A stretch of 64,000 bases of DNA from Jackrogersella multiformis. Its lineage: Eukaryota > Ascomycota > Sordariomycetes > Xylariales > Hypoxylaceae. The notes below the pieces were generated by a model. The model did not search any database. It was not told the DNA's origin and saw only the letters and a list, made by a program, of their open reading frames with translations. Both the position numbers and the translations under genes were made by a program. The DNA lies in the NCBI GenBank assembly GCA_902806575.1, contig CADCXD010000008.1, forward strand, positions 2,790,001 through 2,854,000, written 5' to 3'. This document shows, in pieces, positions 11,757 through 23,643 of the stretch; within the stretch, counting starts at the first letter, position 1; every line of letters begins with the position of its first letter.

Positions 11757-14700
11757 ATGGCACCTTCGGAGGAGGAGAGTATCGCACGCCGGCGCGTTAG
11801 TAAGAAGCTTCAAAAGAAACGTAAAGAGGACCATCACCCGACCATGGAGCTCCCCGAACGTCTAAAAGACCACGGTGATGACATAGACGAAGACGTTCTA
11901 CCCCCTATACAGGGACCTCAGATGTTTATGAACATGAACCAGTCGATATTCGGATTGATTGCCGCCGCCGGCTCGACCGTAGATTTTAACGACCGATTCG
12001 AGGGCCAGTCTAGCGACGAGGACGAAGAAGCTGACCAGGTCGAAAGAATGAGGAAGGGCAAACAGAGAGAACAAATTGCGCAAACCACAATATTAAAGAA
12101 GAGCTCTTCCGAAAGAGAAAAGGGCGAGAAGCAGCGTAGGCGGTTATCGGGTCAGCTGTTACGATCCTTGCCTCAGCTTCCGCGCCTCAATACTCGGTCC
12201 AAATTTAAGCAATCCAAATCGTCAGGCGTCCGGCCTTCCGGATCAAACATAGAGGGCGAGGGCGAGGGCGAAGGCGGCGACGACGGCTTAAGCTCCCCGA
12301 CTGTCGACTCGCGCTCTCCCACGATCGATGCTACGAAGGCCGACCGCGAAGGGAGGCTTGCCCCGGTGATGAGTAGGATGCTAGAAGCCAGAGCAGAGAT
12401 GTCGTCGAGGCCGAGCTTCGACCTCGAAAGGTTATCGGGAGACCACCGCAGAGCCGACGGCGACGATGCCGGGCCTAGCTTGCTTGCCCGAAAGCTAAAA
12501 CAGATATTCGAGTTCGAAGAAGCCGAAGAGGTCATAGAGGGTACTGTCCTGGTCATCGTAAAGTAACAAATCGTGAATCGTAGCTAATGTTTCTACTTAG
12601 AATACCCTTGCTGGCTGCTCCAGAGCGTGCTGTTGCAGGGTTACATGTATATCACCAGGAAGCATATTTGCTTTTACGCATATCTGCCCAAGAAAGCTGT
12701 ACGGTTCTCACGTCCTCGCGTTCTCACTCAAAACGATGGAGAGCCTCGCAACTTTGGCAACTTTGCTGACAGTCGAGAATAGCACGAGGTCGCCAAGTCG
12801 GGATACCTGTCCAAGAGCGGGAAAAGGAACCCCAAGTACAGCCGCTACTGGTTTCGTCTAAAGGGGGATGTGCTGGCCTACTACAGAGACCCGTCCAATC
12901 TTTATTTCCCCCACGGCCAGATCGACCTAAGCTACGCCATCTCCGCCGGCGTAGACGAGAAAGAAAAGGATGGCTTATCCTTCTCCGTCGTTACCCATCA
13001 CCGGACGTATCATCTCAGAGCCGACAGCGCCCCGAGCGCCAAGGAATGGGTCAAGGGTTTGCAACGGGTCATATTTCGATCCCACAACGACGGCGACAGC
13101 GTCAAGATCTCGTTGCCGATTGGCAATGTCATAGATGTCGAGGACAGTCAGATGATAGAGTTTGCTGACACATGCAAGATTCGTGTCATCGATAACGACG
13201 AGACGTATGCTATAGACGAGGTAAGAGAACTCACTAAATTCTGCTATGGTCAGGTATTTTATATTGATTTCGACTAGTATTTCTTCTCATTCTTCAGCTT
13301 CAGCAAGGAGGCGATCAACGTCCTCAAAATTCTGGTCGACGACGCGTCGAAGCAGCAAGAGTCTAATGCTGCGGCCTCGACCCCGTCCCAACGCCAGAGA
13401 CCAGAAGGACTCCCTCGACAGAGTTCCGTAAGTATCAAACAGAATTATAGTCCTCTCGGGCTCGATCTCAAATCACCGAGGCTTCGCGAGAACGTGAGGG
13501 CAACGTTAGTTCCCGTCTCGCCTCATAGCCCGCGGGAGCCGAGCCCTCGCGCCAGCGGCGACGTGGCCCGTAGCAGCTTCGACGCGATCCGGCAGTTCGG
13601 ACGACGAAGCCTCGACCTTGATACCCTCACTCGAGACGCGTCACCCCGTCGGAGTTTTAGCGCTAGCAGATCACTAAGCAAACATAGCAGACATAGCAGA
13701 CATGATAGTACGGCACAGCAGGACAAGATGGAGTCGTCCGACTCTTACGTACATTCGCTCGAGGATCCTAGCACCTCCGCCATGGCATCGTCGTCAAACG
13801 AGGACCCTTCCGGCAGCCAGATCCTGCGAGGCAGCGAGGTATTTCACAGGCCTACCATCCGGCGCTCGATCTCGGCCTCGCGCGCTTCGCCGCGGGACAG
13901 GTCATCCGGTACGAGTCGCTTACGGGAAAGGTCGGACGAGTCGCTCAGCTATAATAAGCACCGCGCGGCGACTACGGGACACGTAAATGATCTCGGGTCT
14001 AACGAGAAGTTCGACCAGTCGGCGGCAGGGGCCCCGGGGCTGCAAAAAATAGCGAAGATGGGCGCTTACCCGCTACAGCGCGCAGGCCTGTTTGCTAACT
14101 ACCTGAACCAAACCGGCCGCCACATGAGCAATCTGCTCGCTACCGAGTCTATGGGATACGTAGAGAAAGTATCAGGCATGTGGAAAGGGGGTCGCAAACA
14201 TTATCACGAAGCTCCTGCCCTCAAGCCCGACGGCGAGCTGGACGACGACGACGGCGTCGACATGGACCGATTCCGCGCGCACTTCGCCCTCCCGGAGACC
14301 GAGAAGCTCCAGGCAACGTACTACGGCTACATCGTTCGCGTCTTACCTCTCTACGGCAAGGTCTACATAAGCGATCGTCACTTTTGCTTCCGCAGCCTGT
14401 TGCCCGGGACCCGGACGAAGCTGATTCTCCCCTTGAAGGACATCGAAACAGCCGAAAAAGAAAAGGGGTTCCGCTTCGGCTATTCCGGTCTGGTAGTCGT
14501 CATCCGCGGCCACGAAGAGCTGTTCTTCGAGTTCAACAAAGCCGAAATACGCGACGACTGCACGGTTACTCTATTGCGCAACCTCGATACCACGCGCTTC
14601 CTTCGAGAGACCGGCAAGCTAGACCAGGAAGACCAAGAAGACGTAAACGAAGCCCTGGCCGAACGCGACGCGCTCAACGAGGCGCGGCTCCAGGAAAACA

Positions 14701-16386
14701 CCGAGCACGAGCTCAAGATGCCCCACGAGACGTCGTGCCTCAGCGACTCCTCGCCGACGATTCTTTTCGACGATCCTAGAGCGTCGTTCCTTAATTTCAA
14801 ACCGTCCGAACCGATGAGAGTCACTTGTCTGACGATCGGCTCCCGAGGCGACGTGCAACCCTACATCGCACTCTGCAAAGGTCTGCAGGCCGAGGGTCAC
14901 ACGGCTCGGATAGCCACGCATCGCGAGTTTAAGAGCTGGGTCGAAGGGCACGGGATAGAGTTCGCCCCCGTCGAGGGCGACCCCAGCGAGCTTATGCGCA
15001 TATGCATCCAGAACGGCACGTTTACTTGGGCGTTCTTGAGAGAGGCCAACTCGAAGTTCCGAGGCTGGCTGGACGAGCTTCTCGCGTCCGCCTACACGGC
15101 GTGCCAAGGCTCGGACCTCCTCATCGAGAGCCCCAGCGCCATGGCCGGCATCCACATCGCGGAGGCGCTAGCTATCCCTTACTTCCGAGCCTTCACGATG
15201 CCGTGGACCCGCACGCGCGCTTACCCGCACGCCTTCGTGATGCCCGAGCACAAGATGGGCGGCGCCTACAACTACGTCACCTACGTCATGTTCGACAACG
15301 TATTCTGGAAAGCGACGGCGCACCAGATCAACCGCTGGCGGAATAACATCCTCGGCCTGCCCAACACCAACCTGGAGAAGCTGCAGCCGAACAAGGTACC
15401 TTTCCTCTACAACTTCTCCCCGGCGGTCGTGGCGCCTCCGCTCGACTACAGCGACTGGATCCGCGTGACGGGCTACTGGTTCCTGGACGAGGGGACCGAG
15501 TGGGCTCCGCCCGACGACCTTATGAATTTCATCCGCCAGGCACGCAAGGACGAGAAGAAGCTGGTCTACGTCGGCTTCGGCTCGATCATAGTGCCGGACC
15601 CGGCAAAGATGACACAAGAGGTGATCGACGCGGTGCTGAAGGCCGACGTCCGGTGCGTGCTGTCCAAGGGATGGTCCGACCGCCTCGGCAACAAGGACGC
15701 GGCGGTTCCAGAGCAAGCGCTGCCACCCGAGATATTCCAGATCAAGAGCGCGCCTCACGATTGGCTATTCGCGCAGATGGACGCCGCCGCTCACCACGGC
15801 GGCTCCGGCACGACTGGAGCTAGTTTACGCGCCGGCATACCCACGATCATCCGTCCATTTTTCGGAGACCAGTTCTTCTTCGGCAGCCGAGTCGAGGATC
15901 TAGGCGTCGGCATCTGCCTGAAGAAATGGGGCGCCAACAGCTTCGCGAGAGCCCTATGGGAGACCACGCACAGCGAGAGGATGATCGTCAAGGCCCGAGT
16001 GCTAGGCGAGACCATCCGCGGGGTAAGCTTACCCGTTCGCTATCTGCTAACGTCAAATGTCTAACTAATTATCACGCGTATAGGAAAACGGCGTCGACAC
16101 GGCAATCCAATGCATCTACCGTGACCTCGAATACGCCAAGAGCCTGATCAAGTCCAAGGCCGGCAAGAACGTGGCCACGGCCAGCAGCCCGGACGGGACC
16201 ATAGGCGACGAGTCGGAGGAGGAGAGCTGGACGTTCGTCGGCGGCGACGAGGTCGACCCGGAGCTCGTCGTCAAGAAGAGCGTGCTCGCACAGCTGGAAG
16301 CCGGCTTGACCGGCCCGACCACGCCGGGCGCGAGGCTGCCCGGCAGAGCGAGCATAAGCACGGCATCGACCGCGACGGGTTCTTAG
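11757..16386 (+). CDS. ATG26: Sterol 3-beta-glucosyltransferase Atg26
   Basis: Transfers glucose from UDP-glucose to ergosterol at membranes; fungal Atg26 is also needed for pexophagy. Five exons, 11757-12540, 12601-12698, 12783-13220, 13278-16022 and 16084-16386, give 1,455 residues, usual for filamentous fungi. A disordered, charged N-terminus (1-250) is followed by a split GRAM domain (EEVIEEYPCWLLQS, from about 257) that encloses a PH domain (GYLSKSGK...RYWFRL). A second GRAM domain is at about 775-875 (YYGYIVRVLPLYGKVYIS). The GT1 glycosyltransferase starts at about 953 (TIGSRGDVQPYIALC) and carries the UGT signature near 1263 (AAHHGGSGTTGASLRAGIP). The C-terminus is Ser/Glu-rich. A GTAAGT at 13428 looks like a donor, but the frame runs through it and no suitable acceptor follows, so I read it as exon. 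Confidence 0.95.
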
Positions 16387-19300
16387 GGAGACTCCTGCAC
16401 GGTCGGCTAGTGCCGTGGCCTTTGCGTCGGGGCTAAGGCGATCATCCTGGCAGCTTTTGGGGCCTGGGACCTGGGTTCTGACGCGAAGGTGAATACAAGG
16501 ACGAACACGGGGGGCACGGCAGAGGGTGAAACGATGTCAGATGTCAAGAGACGAGACGAAGGTTCTAGTCGCGCGTGATTCGGATATTTCACGCAGAGAG
16601 TCTTATAGTTAATAGTTACTAGGTACTCAGCGGGGGCTTGCGTTACGGATAGGGAGGGGCGTATGGACGCGCGTGCATAGACTGACTGGCTGACTGCTCT
16701 TTTCTGCATTGGCAGCGCAGGAGTAGGAGTAGGAGTAGGAGAAGGAATAGGAGTTCAGCACGCTTTTATTTTTAACTGTCTCCCTTCTTTTTTTCGACTT
16801 TTTTTCTTCCCTTTTTGAGCGTTGTTTTCGTTTAACGGCCGGCCTAGGTTAGGTTGGGTTGGGTGCTTCCCCAGCGAGACATATACGGGCTCAGGATTAA
16901 TCAACGGCTACTATGTGTGTGTGTGTGTGTGTTCGGGTTATGGGGTGGTAGATGGGGAGTAGGAGACAGACAGGAAACAGAGGAGAGACAGGAGAGAATA
17001 GAGGCAGGAGATAGGAGATAGGAAAGATGAACGAGAGAAGAGAAGAGAGAAGAGAGACGAGAGAATAGACACCTGTCCCGATTCGCTGTATTAGTATTGT
17101 CAGTAGATATTAATGACGGTAGAGATTATGAAATATTTGGTTTATTTGGTTTATTTGGTTTACTTGGTTTACAGGTTCACTGGTTCATTTGGAGGTCTAC
17201 TTGGATGTCAGGTATTATGGGTGCTTGAAGTTTTGATATAGCTATTAATATAATACGTAATGTATAGATGTATGGACGTATTAAAGCATGATATGGAATG
17301 CTATTAAGTATGACGACAGTGTCTATAATAATAAAAGTAAGTTAGATAACCTAGTAACTTAGTGTAGATAGCTTCGTACTGACTCACTATACTACTTGCT
17401 TATTTTAATACCTGCCTAGATCTGCTAATAGAATATTACCTAGCCCCTTGTCCCCTTAGTCTTTAACCTATAGGGGCGATAGGTTAGGAGGTGGGATGAA
17501 AAGAGTGGATTCGAAAAAAAGAATGGAGAACAGAGTGGGAGCACACTAGCCACATGCAGAGAGCTTCAGCCACGTCATTTCAGCATCCAATAGAGATCTC
17601 GGGTTTCTCAAGCTCCCCGCAAACGGACAAGGAGGTCCAGCGAGGGGTTGCCTAGGGTTGCTAGGTACCTAAGTACCTAGGTATCGATTTGACAGTGCAG
17701 GCTTAGCCTACGCTTGCTTGCCACCAGGTACAAAAAGGTCCCCTCACCCCAAGCGATTTTTAAGCGGATATCAGTTCGCCGTTTCGCCTTGTGAATTCGA
17801 GTGAAAGAGGCGTTGCTTTTTTTGTGTTCAGCTCAAGTGGTTTTAGTCCAGATGAACCATGAACCTTCCATTGTTCTTCTCAATCCTGACATTATTCGGT
17901 ATCTGAATTTTTATTTTATTCTTCTCCCACCTTTACCTCTTTTTTAAGATAAAAGAAAAAGAATAATAAGTAATAATTCCTATCCAACGGTTACTTGCGC
18001 CACAACGCCTCCGCACACGCTCCATCGCCTTTGAACTCTGCACAGGTACCTACCTAGGTACACGAGGTCCAACCAACCTACACTACAAACGTAGGTACGC
18101 TACATACATATTTCATCAATGACCGTTTAGCCAATCGGCGCGAGTCGTATCTTAAACCCTGAAGGTTCCTTACCTACCTAGGTACCTAAGGTACCTATTA
18201 ACCTATCAGTTACATAACCGCTCCTGCGCAGTTAGAGGGCGCTACACCACACAGGTACGCTATTATTCCGTCTGTACACGTGCAAATATACCTCCTAGGT
18301 ACATAAGCATGTGGGTCAATCTTCTTTTCTTAATTGCTTAATTGAGGCTTGAAGCACCCGATTCTCAACGTCATCTGATTGGAAGTATTTTTGTACTCGC
18401 GTACAAACAATGCCATCATCACCCTATTTCAAAGTTGCATGCAAGTGCCGGCTTATCTGCTGCTATTTAGGTACTTATCCTCCAATGCCTACTACTACAC
18501 TAGTGTACTACATCATTTATGGAGGTTGCCTGGTCATTGTGCACATTTATAAGTATATACTGCACGGACATCGTCCTACCTTCTACCTGTTGGGGGCTCT
18601 ACTGCCTAGACGTATTGTGCAATACATTTATACCTACATTCATATGTACATTCATACATCCATCAATTCATCCATCCACCCTTACCTTTCCAAGTACTAC
18701 ACTAGATACCAACATTACCTACCTAGCCTTAGGTATCTTAGGTAACTTACCTAAGCTCCATTCACCTCAACCTTGATTGGTTTCACCGAAGTTGTTTCCC
18801 CAATTGGAAGCGTTACACAGGACCGGGATAGCCCGTCCAGACTCCACGTTCATTTGTTACCTTGGCTGTGTCACATACAGTACTATGTACATACATACAT
18901 TTTCCTTCTTTCCTACATACATACATGTTACCCACCTACCCACCTACCCACCTGCTTCTTATTAATCCTAACATCATTTAATTGAACCTCACTAACCTCC
19001 TTTGGCTCTTTTTTTAGTCCGAACCCTGGACCTGGAAGCTACCTTCATAACGCGTGCGTAAGGAAGCATAATCACACAACTTCCTCCTTTACATACCCGT
19101 ATCCGTATCTTGGAACTTTACATATCAACAACATCCTCTTCACAAATTACAACTTCCGAGATTCCATCCTATTTCATATCCGACTGCACCATACCACTAG
19201 GTACCATACCATACCATACCATACCATATCTACCTACAGGTAAAACCTACCTAGGTACTTCGCGTTAGATATTTATACATATCTCGAAGCTCCCACGTCT

Positions 19301-19809
19301 CACATCTCATGCCCCTACCACAGCTGCGTCTACTTATTGCGCATACAACACCATCAGCCTATCGAGAGGCACACTTAAGCCCCAAGTGCAATGGGAAAAA
19401 CCGGAGCTCCTGAGCTCGATTCGACCTATTTTCACAGCTTCCGTCATCGATAGGTGTCGCGTAGAAGTCACATACGAAGTCAGTATACCGATATCTTAAG
19501 CTCCCCTACGTCTATATCTCGCACAATTGAGAAGGGACTTCCTTTGTTTTATTTTTCCTTCACCTGCATACAGTTTGTCTGGGCTACCTTCAGGTTCCGA
19601 AGTCCACCGCCTTGTCTTTCCTCGACCAACCTCCCCTTCTCTCACCGCGAAAGTCTCGTGTCCAACGAGGAAGCTTGATTCCTGCGGCAATCCCGCCGCC
19701 GGTTGCATACTATCACAACCCGCATTGGCAAATGCTAACACCGTCTTCTCTGTCTAGGCTATAGCTCACCGAGTGCTCGAGTGCTTCGGGTCATCCGAAA
19801 CTGCCTGTC
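16387..19809. other. 3.4-kb intergenic region rich in simple repeats
   Basis: No gene recognised. It contains GGAGTA repeats near 16720-16750, a (TG)n run at 16913-16932, AGAGA-rich purine sequence at 16960-17070, TTTGGTTTA repeats at 17138-17175, and CCTAGG/GGTACC chains at 18046-18062 and 18171-18202. TACATACAT runs occur at 18640-18660 and 18885-18925, and (ATACC)n at 19203-19227. The pyrimidine-rich last 800 bases probably hold the FCP1 promoter and leader. The short open frames are low-complexity Tyr/Ile/Pro/Thr translations of the repeats. Confidence 0.5.
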
Positions 19810-22335
19810 ATGGCTAAGACACTCCGAACAGGAGCTCGGCTCCGTTATCCCATTACCATATCCCAATTCCTCAAGAACCCCGGCGACGGCGTCGCCAAGC
19901 AAGAACCGATCCTCCGCTACACTTTCAAATACAAACGTAAGATCGGCGATCCGAGCAAAGACGAAGAGCGCGACGTAGAAGAGACGGGCGTCGCGGACTG
20001 GGACAGCCCTGCCGAAGGAGAGATAAAACAGTGGCGGGTCAAGATAGGAGAAGTAATCAAGAGGGATCAGGACCTCGTTACTATCGAGGAGACCTGCAGC
20101 CACGAGGTGCAATATGCAGGGCTATGCGCCTTGTGCGGTAAAGATATGAAAGAGGCGTCCTACGCCAGCGAGGCCCTCGATACCGAACGCGCCACGGTCG
20201 CCATGGTACATGATAATATCGCCCTCACCGTCAGCAAGAACCAGGCCGCGCGTGCCGAGATGGAATTGCAGCGCCGGCTGCTGAAGGACCGAAAGCTCAG
20301 CCTCGTCGTCGACCTAGACCAGACCATCATCCACGCCTGTATCGATCCTACCGTCGGCGAATGGCAACGCGACCCCTCCAACCCCAACTACGAAGCGGTC
20401 AAGGATGTGCGCTGCTTTCAGCTGGACGACGGTCCGCGAGGGGCGACCAGCGGCTGCTGGTACTACATCAAGATGCGCCCGGGCTTGGCCGAATTCCTAG
20501 ACAGGATCTCCCAGTTGTTCGAGCTACACGTCTACACCATGGGCACGCGCGCGTACGCCCTCAACATTGCCAAGATCGTCGATCCTACGCAGAAACTGTT
20601 CGGCAACCGCATCATCAGCCGAGACGAGAACGGCAGCATAACCGCCAAGAGCTTGCAGCGGCTGTTCCCCGTCAGCACCTACATGGCCGTGGTCATCGAC
20701 GACCGAGCTGACGTGTGGCCGCGGAACAGGTCGAACCTGATCAAGGTCACGCCGTACGATTTCTTCACGGGCATAGGAGACATCAATTCCAGCTTCCTAC
20801 CTAAGCGCGACGATATCATACCCGCCCCGCGACCACCCCCAGAGCCGAAGCCAGTCAACGGACACGCCGCGCCCCCGCAAGTCGGCGGCGCTGGGGCAAT
20901 CCCGAGTCCCGTCTCGGAACCTGAGAAGGCATCGACGAACGGCAGCGACGAAAATTCCCTGCTCCAATTACAAGCAGAAGAACAAGAGCGTACGCTCGAG
21001 AAGCAGCTTAAGGATCGACCCTTGCTTCATCTACAAGAAGAATTGGACAGGGAGGACGAGGAAGCCGAGAAGAAATCGACCGAGAACGGCGACAGCCCAG
21101 AAGCCGCCACGAACGGGGAGTCAGAAAGCCCTTCGCACCAGAGGCATAAGTTGCTACGCGACGACGATCGAGAACTCCCGTTCCTCGAAAAGCATCTCAC
21201 CAACATACACCACGCTTTCTACGAACAATACGACGCACGAGCCGCGCATCGCCGGCCCGACGACATCGTACCCGACCTCATCCCGGACGTGGGATCGACT
21301 CTCAACTTCTTGAAGTCGCAGATCCTGAGGGGCACGAAGCTCGTGCTGTCCGGTCTCGTCCCGTTAGACGTCGACGTGCGCAGGACGGAGATAGGGATCC
21401 AAGCCGAAAGCTTCGGCGCGGAGATCCGGACGCGTGTCGGCCGCGAGATCACTCATCTAGTTATTAACATCGCCCGCCCGCGGACCCAGAAGGTGCGCCA
21501 AGCCGCGCGCATCCCTACTATAAAGATCGTGAATCAGAATTGGCTCGCCGACTCGATCGCGCAGTGGGCGAAGCTCGACGAGACTCCGTATCTCATCCAG
21601 ATACACCCTGCGGATCGAAACGCCGAGACGCCAATAGAAGAAGGTTCGGCGTCGCCACCCCGACCTAAAAAGATCACCATTGTAACTTCAGGTCGGCAGT
21701 TATTCGAGGACGAGATGATGAACGACGACGCCAACGACGGTGACGCCGATAATTCGGGAGACGAGGAGGACGAAGAGGAGGAGGACGGCGGCGACGACGA
21801 CGACGAAAACGAAGAGTTCCAAGACAGGTACAACGTGATGCCGCCCGAGCTCCAAGACGGCGAGCACAGCCCCATAGACGACCTAGGGGGGATGGAATGG
21901 GGCGACGTGGACAAGGAGCTCGAGGAGTTCATGGGGTCGGACGTAGACGACTCGGACTTCGAGAGCACGCAAGGCACGGACCGCGGAACGGACACGGAGT
22001 CGGAGGAGCCCAAGGGCAGGAAGCGCAAGCTGGGAGAGGACGGCGAGGACGACGCCGGCGAAGAAGCGACGGGCAGCGTCCTGGCTAAGAAGCAGCGCCT
22101 GGCCAAGGCGAGGACTACGGGTCTGCGCAATGTAAGGAACGCTACCGACGAGGAGGACGGGGAGGGCAGCGGATTGCCGACGCCCCTGGGGACGGGAGAT
22201 GAGGAGGAGGGTGTGAATGATGTGGTGATGGGAGGGGATGGTGGTGGTGACGGTGGCGAGGGTGAAGATGAAGATTTCGCCGACTTGGAGGCCGAGCTCG
22301 AGGCCGAATTACAAGCCGAGGGCGAAGCAGGCTGA
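19810..22335 (+). CDS. FCP1: RNA polymerase II CTD phosphatase Fcp1
   Basis: Removes phosphate from the heptad repeats of the Rpb1 tail so that Pol II can be recycled; nuclear. One uninterrupted exon of 841 residues. The N-terminal biotinyl/lipoyl-like segment (GEIKQWRVKIGEVI) and two CxxC-type cysteine pairs (C96, and LCALC at 106-109) precede the FCPH domain. The catalytic DLDQT motif (about 168-172) lies after KLSLVV. The domain continues through MRPGLAEFLDRIS and VVIDDRADVWPRN. A BRCT domain lies at about 495-590 (ILRGTKLVLSGLVPL...THLVI...NQNWLADS). The tail (about 625-841) is very acidic with Lys/Arg islands, like the region of Fcp1 that binds TFIIF. The ATG at 19810 begins the family's MAKTLRTGARLRYP-type start. 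Confidence 0.95.
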   Translation: MAKTLRTGARLRYPITISQFLKNPGDGVAKQEPILRYTFKYKRKIGDPSKDEERDVEETGVADWDSPAEGEIKQWRVKIGEVIKRDQDLVTIEETCSHEVQYAGLCALCGKDMKEASYASEALDTERATVAMVHDNIALTVSKNQAARAEMELQRRLLKDRKLSLVVDLDQTIIHACIDPTVGEWQRDPSNPNYEAVKDVRCFQLDDGPRGATSGCWYYIKMRPGLAEFLDRISQLFELHVYTMGTRAYALNIAKIVDPTQKLFGNRIISRDENGSITAKSLQRLFPVSTYMAVVIDDRADVWPRNRSNLIKVTPYDFFTGIGDINSSFLPKRDDIIPAPRPPPEPKPVNGHAAPPQVGGAGAIPSPVSEPEKASTNGSDENSLLQLQAEEQERTLEKQLKDRPLLHLQEELDREDEEAEKKSTENGDSPEAATNGESESPSHQRHKLLRDDDRELPFLEKHLTNIHHAFYEQYDARAAHRRPDDIVPDLIPDVGSTLNFLKSQILRGTKLVLSGLVPLDVDVRRTEIGIQAESFGAEIRTRVGREITHLVINIARPRTQKVRQAARIPTIKIVNQNWLADSIAQWAKLDETPYLIQIHPADRNAETPIEEGSASPPRPKKITIVTSGRQLFEDEMMNDDANDGDADNSGDEEDEEEEDGGDDDDENEEFQDRYNVMPPELQDGEHSPIDDLGGMEWGDVDKELEEFMGSDVDDSDFESTQGTDRGTDTESEEPKGRKRKLGEDGEDDAGEEATGSVLAKKQRLAKARTTGLRNVRNATDEEDGEGSGLPTPLGTGDEEEGVNDVVMGGDGGGDGGEGEDEDFADLEAELEAELQAEGEAG

Positions 22336-23643
22336 TCTCGCTGCCTGTCTACGTATCTACGTGTCTACGTAACTATCTATCCTAACCCAGGACCCAGGAC
22401 TCGGGACTTGGGAGTCAGGACCTAAGATGTAGATCAGGAGACTAAGAGAGCTAAGAGAGCTAAGAAAGGGAAGAAGGGAAGAAAGGAGGGACCATGTTGC
22501 CGGGTAGGAAGGAAGAAAGGAAGGAAGGCTGTCTGTATTATGAGGAGACGAATGCATGACGTTGGCGGCGCATAAAAAAACAGGCACACATCCATCCACG
22601 CAAATGATTAAGTTAAGAAAGACTTGTTTTGTCTGTTTTTTTTTGTTTGTTTTTTTTGTCTTTGAGCAATTGACCCGTCAAGGGGAGGGGAGGGGCCGGT
22701 AAGGGCTGGTATCTAGTGTATTTGGCTCGAGGTTTAATCGATGTTTATAATTTTTTAAGATTCTTGACTTTTTGATGGGTGTTTTGGTGTTGGTAGTGTT
22801 GGTGTTAGTGTTGCTAGTGGTATTAGTACAGTGGTGTTGGTGGTGGTGTTGTCTTCTCAGGGGCGGCGTCGTGATGTTCCTGCCTGGCTGGCTGGTTGAT
22901 ACCGGAATATGGGTTAAGGGGGTGGTTTTTAGTACTGCTGCTTTGGTTGGGCTGCATAGCGATGAGTTCACTTGTTTGTTGGGTTGGGTTGACTTGAGTT
23001 AAGCATAGGACTCTTCTTTACATTTGTATCTGCATATAATCTAGGCTTTGAATCTGTTCACTTCACTTGGACTTTTAAGATTCTGTACATTTGTATGGGT
23101 ATTTGTATATTTGTATATCCCTGATTACCTCCATATGTCCCTAGCCAGGCTAAGTACCTACCTGCATAATGTTCTAGGCACGTAGGATCCACGTGACTTA
23201 ACTCATTCCACCTGCTCGTCCCGCGTCCCCCCACTCTACATGCTACATGTTCCCACCTTTATAATATCTCATGACCAATAAAACAAACCCCGAAGCTCCA
23301 CCGACGGACCTCGGATTCAACCGTCATCAATTGGCCGAAGCTTTCCAGTAAGTAATCGGTTAATCGATCAATTAATTAATCGACCGTTCTACCGTCGCCA
23401 TTTCTCAACACTACAACTACACAACTACACTACGCAATTACGAAACAACCTAACCCAACCAAACCAGTTGGAGTTCGAGTTCCGCGAACCGCTAGCACGG
23501 CATAGCACTACACAGCATAGCATAGTTGGTCGGCACCGAGACAGACAGAAATACAATAATTACCTAGGTACCGGAAGAACAGAACAGGTTAGGACAGGAC
23601 AGGACAGGACAGAACAAAACAGGACAGACGGAAAGACGCCAAG
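22336..23643. other. Intergenic region between FCP1 and GRIM-19
   Basis: No gene seen. Purine-rich AAGGAAGG repeats lie at 22460-22530, T-rich tracts at 22621-22660, GGTGTTGGTAGT-type repeats at 22780-22860, and (GGACA)n at 23591-23612 in the likely GRIM-19 leader. Confidence 0.5.
23275..23279 (+). promoter_or_regulatory. CCAAT box upstream of GRIM-19
   Basis: A CCAAT pentamer preceded by the AT-rich TTTATAATAT lies about 365 nt before the GRIM-19 start. The HAP/CBC complex binds CCAAT in many respiratory genes of fungi. A single pentamer also arises by chance, so the role is inferred. Confidence 0.3.

Noticed and set aside
13428..13450. GTAAGT donor-like site inside ATG26
   Set aside because: The frame continues without stop into family-like sequence, and the nearest AG is only about 17 nt away, too close for a fungal intron.
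18410..18985. Overlapping open frames of 60-110 codons on the plus strand
   Set aside because: They are translations of TACATACAT/CCTACC simple repeats with Tyr/Ile/His/Pro composition and no conserved pattern.
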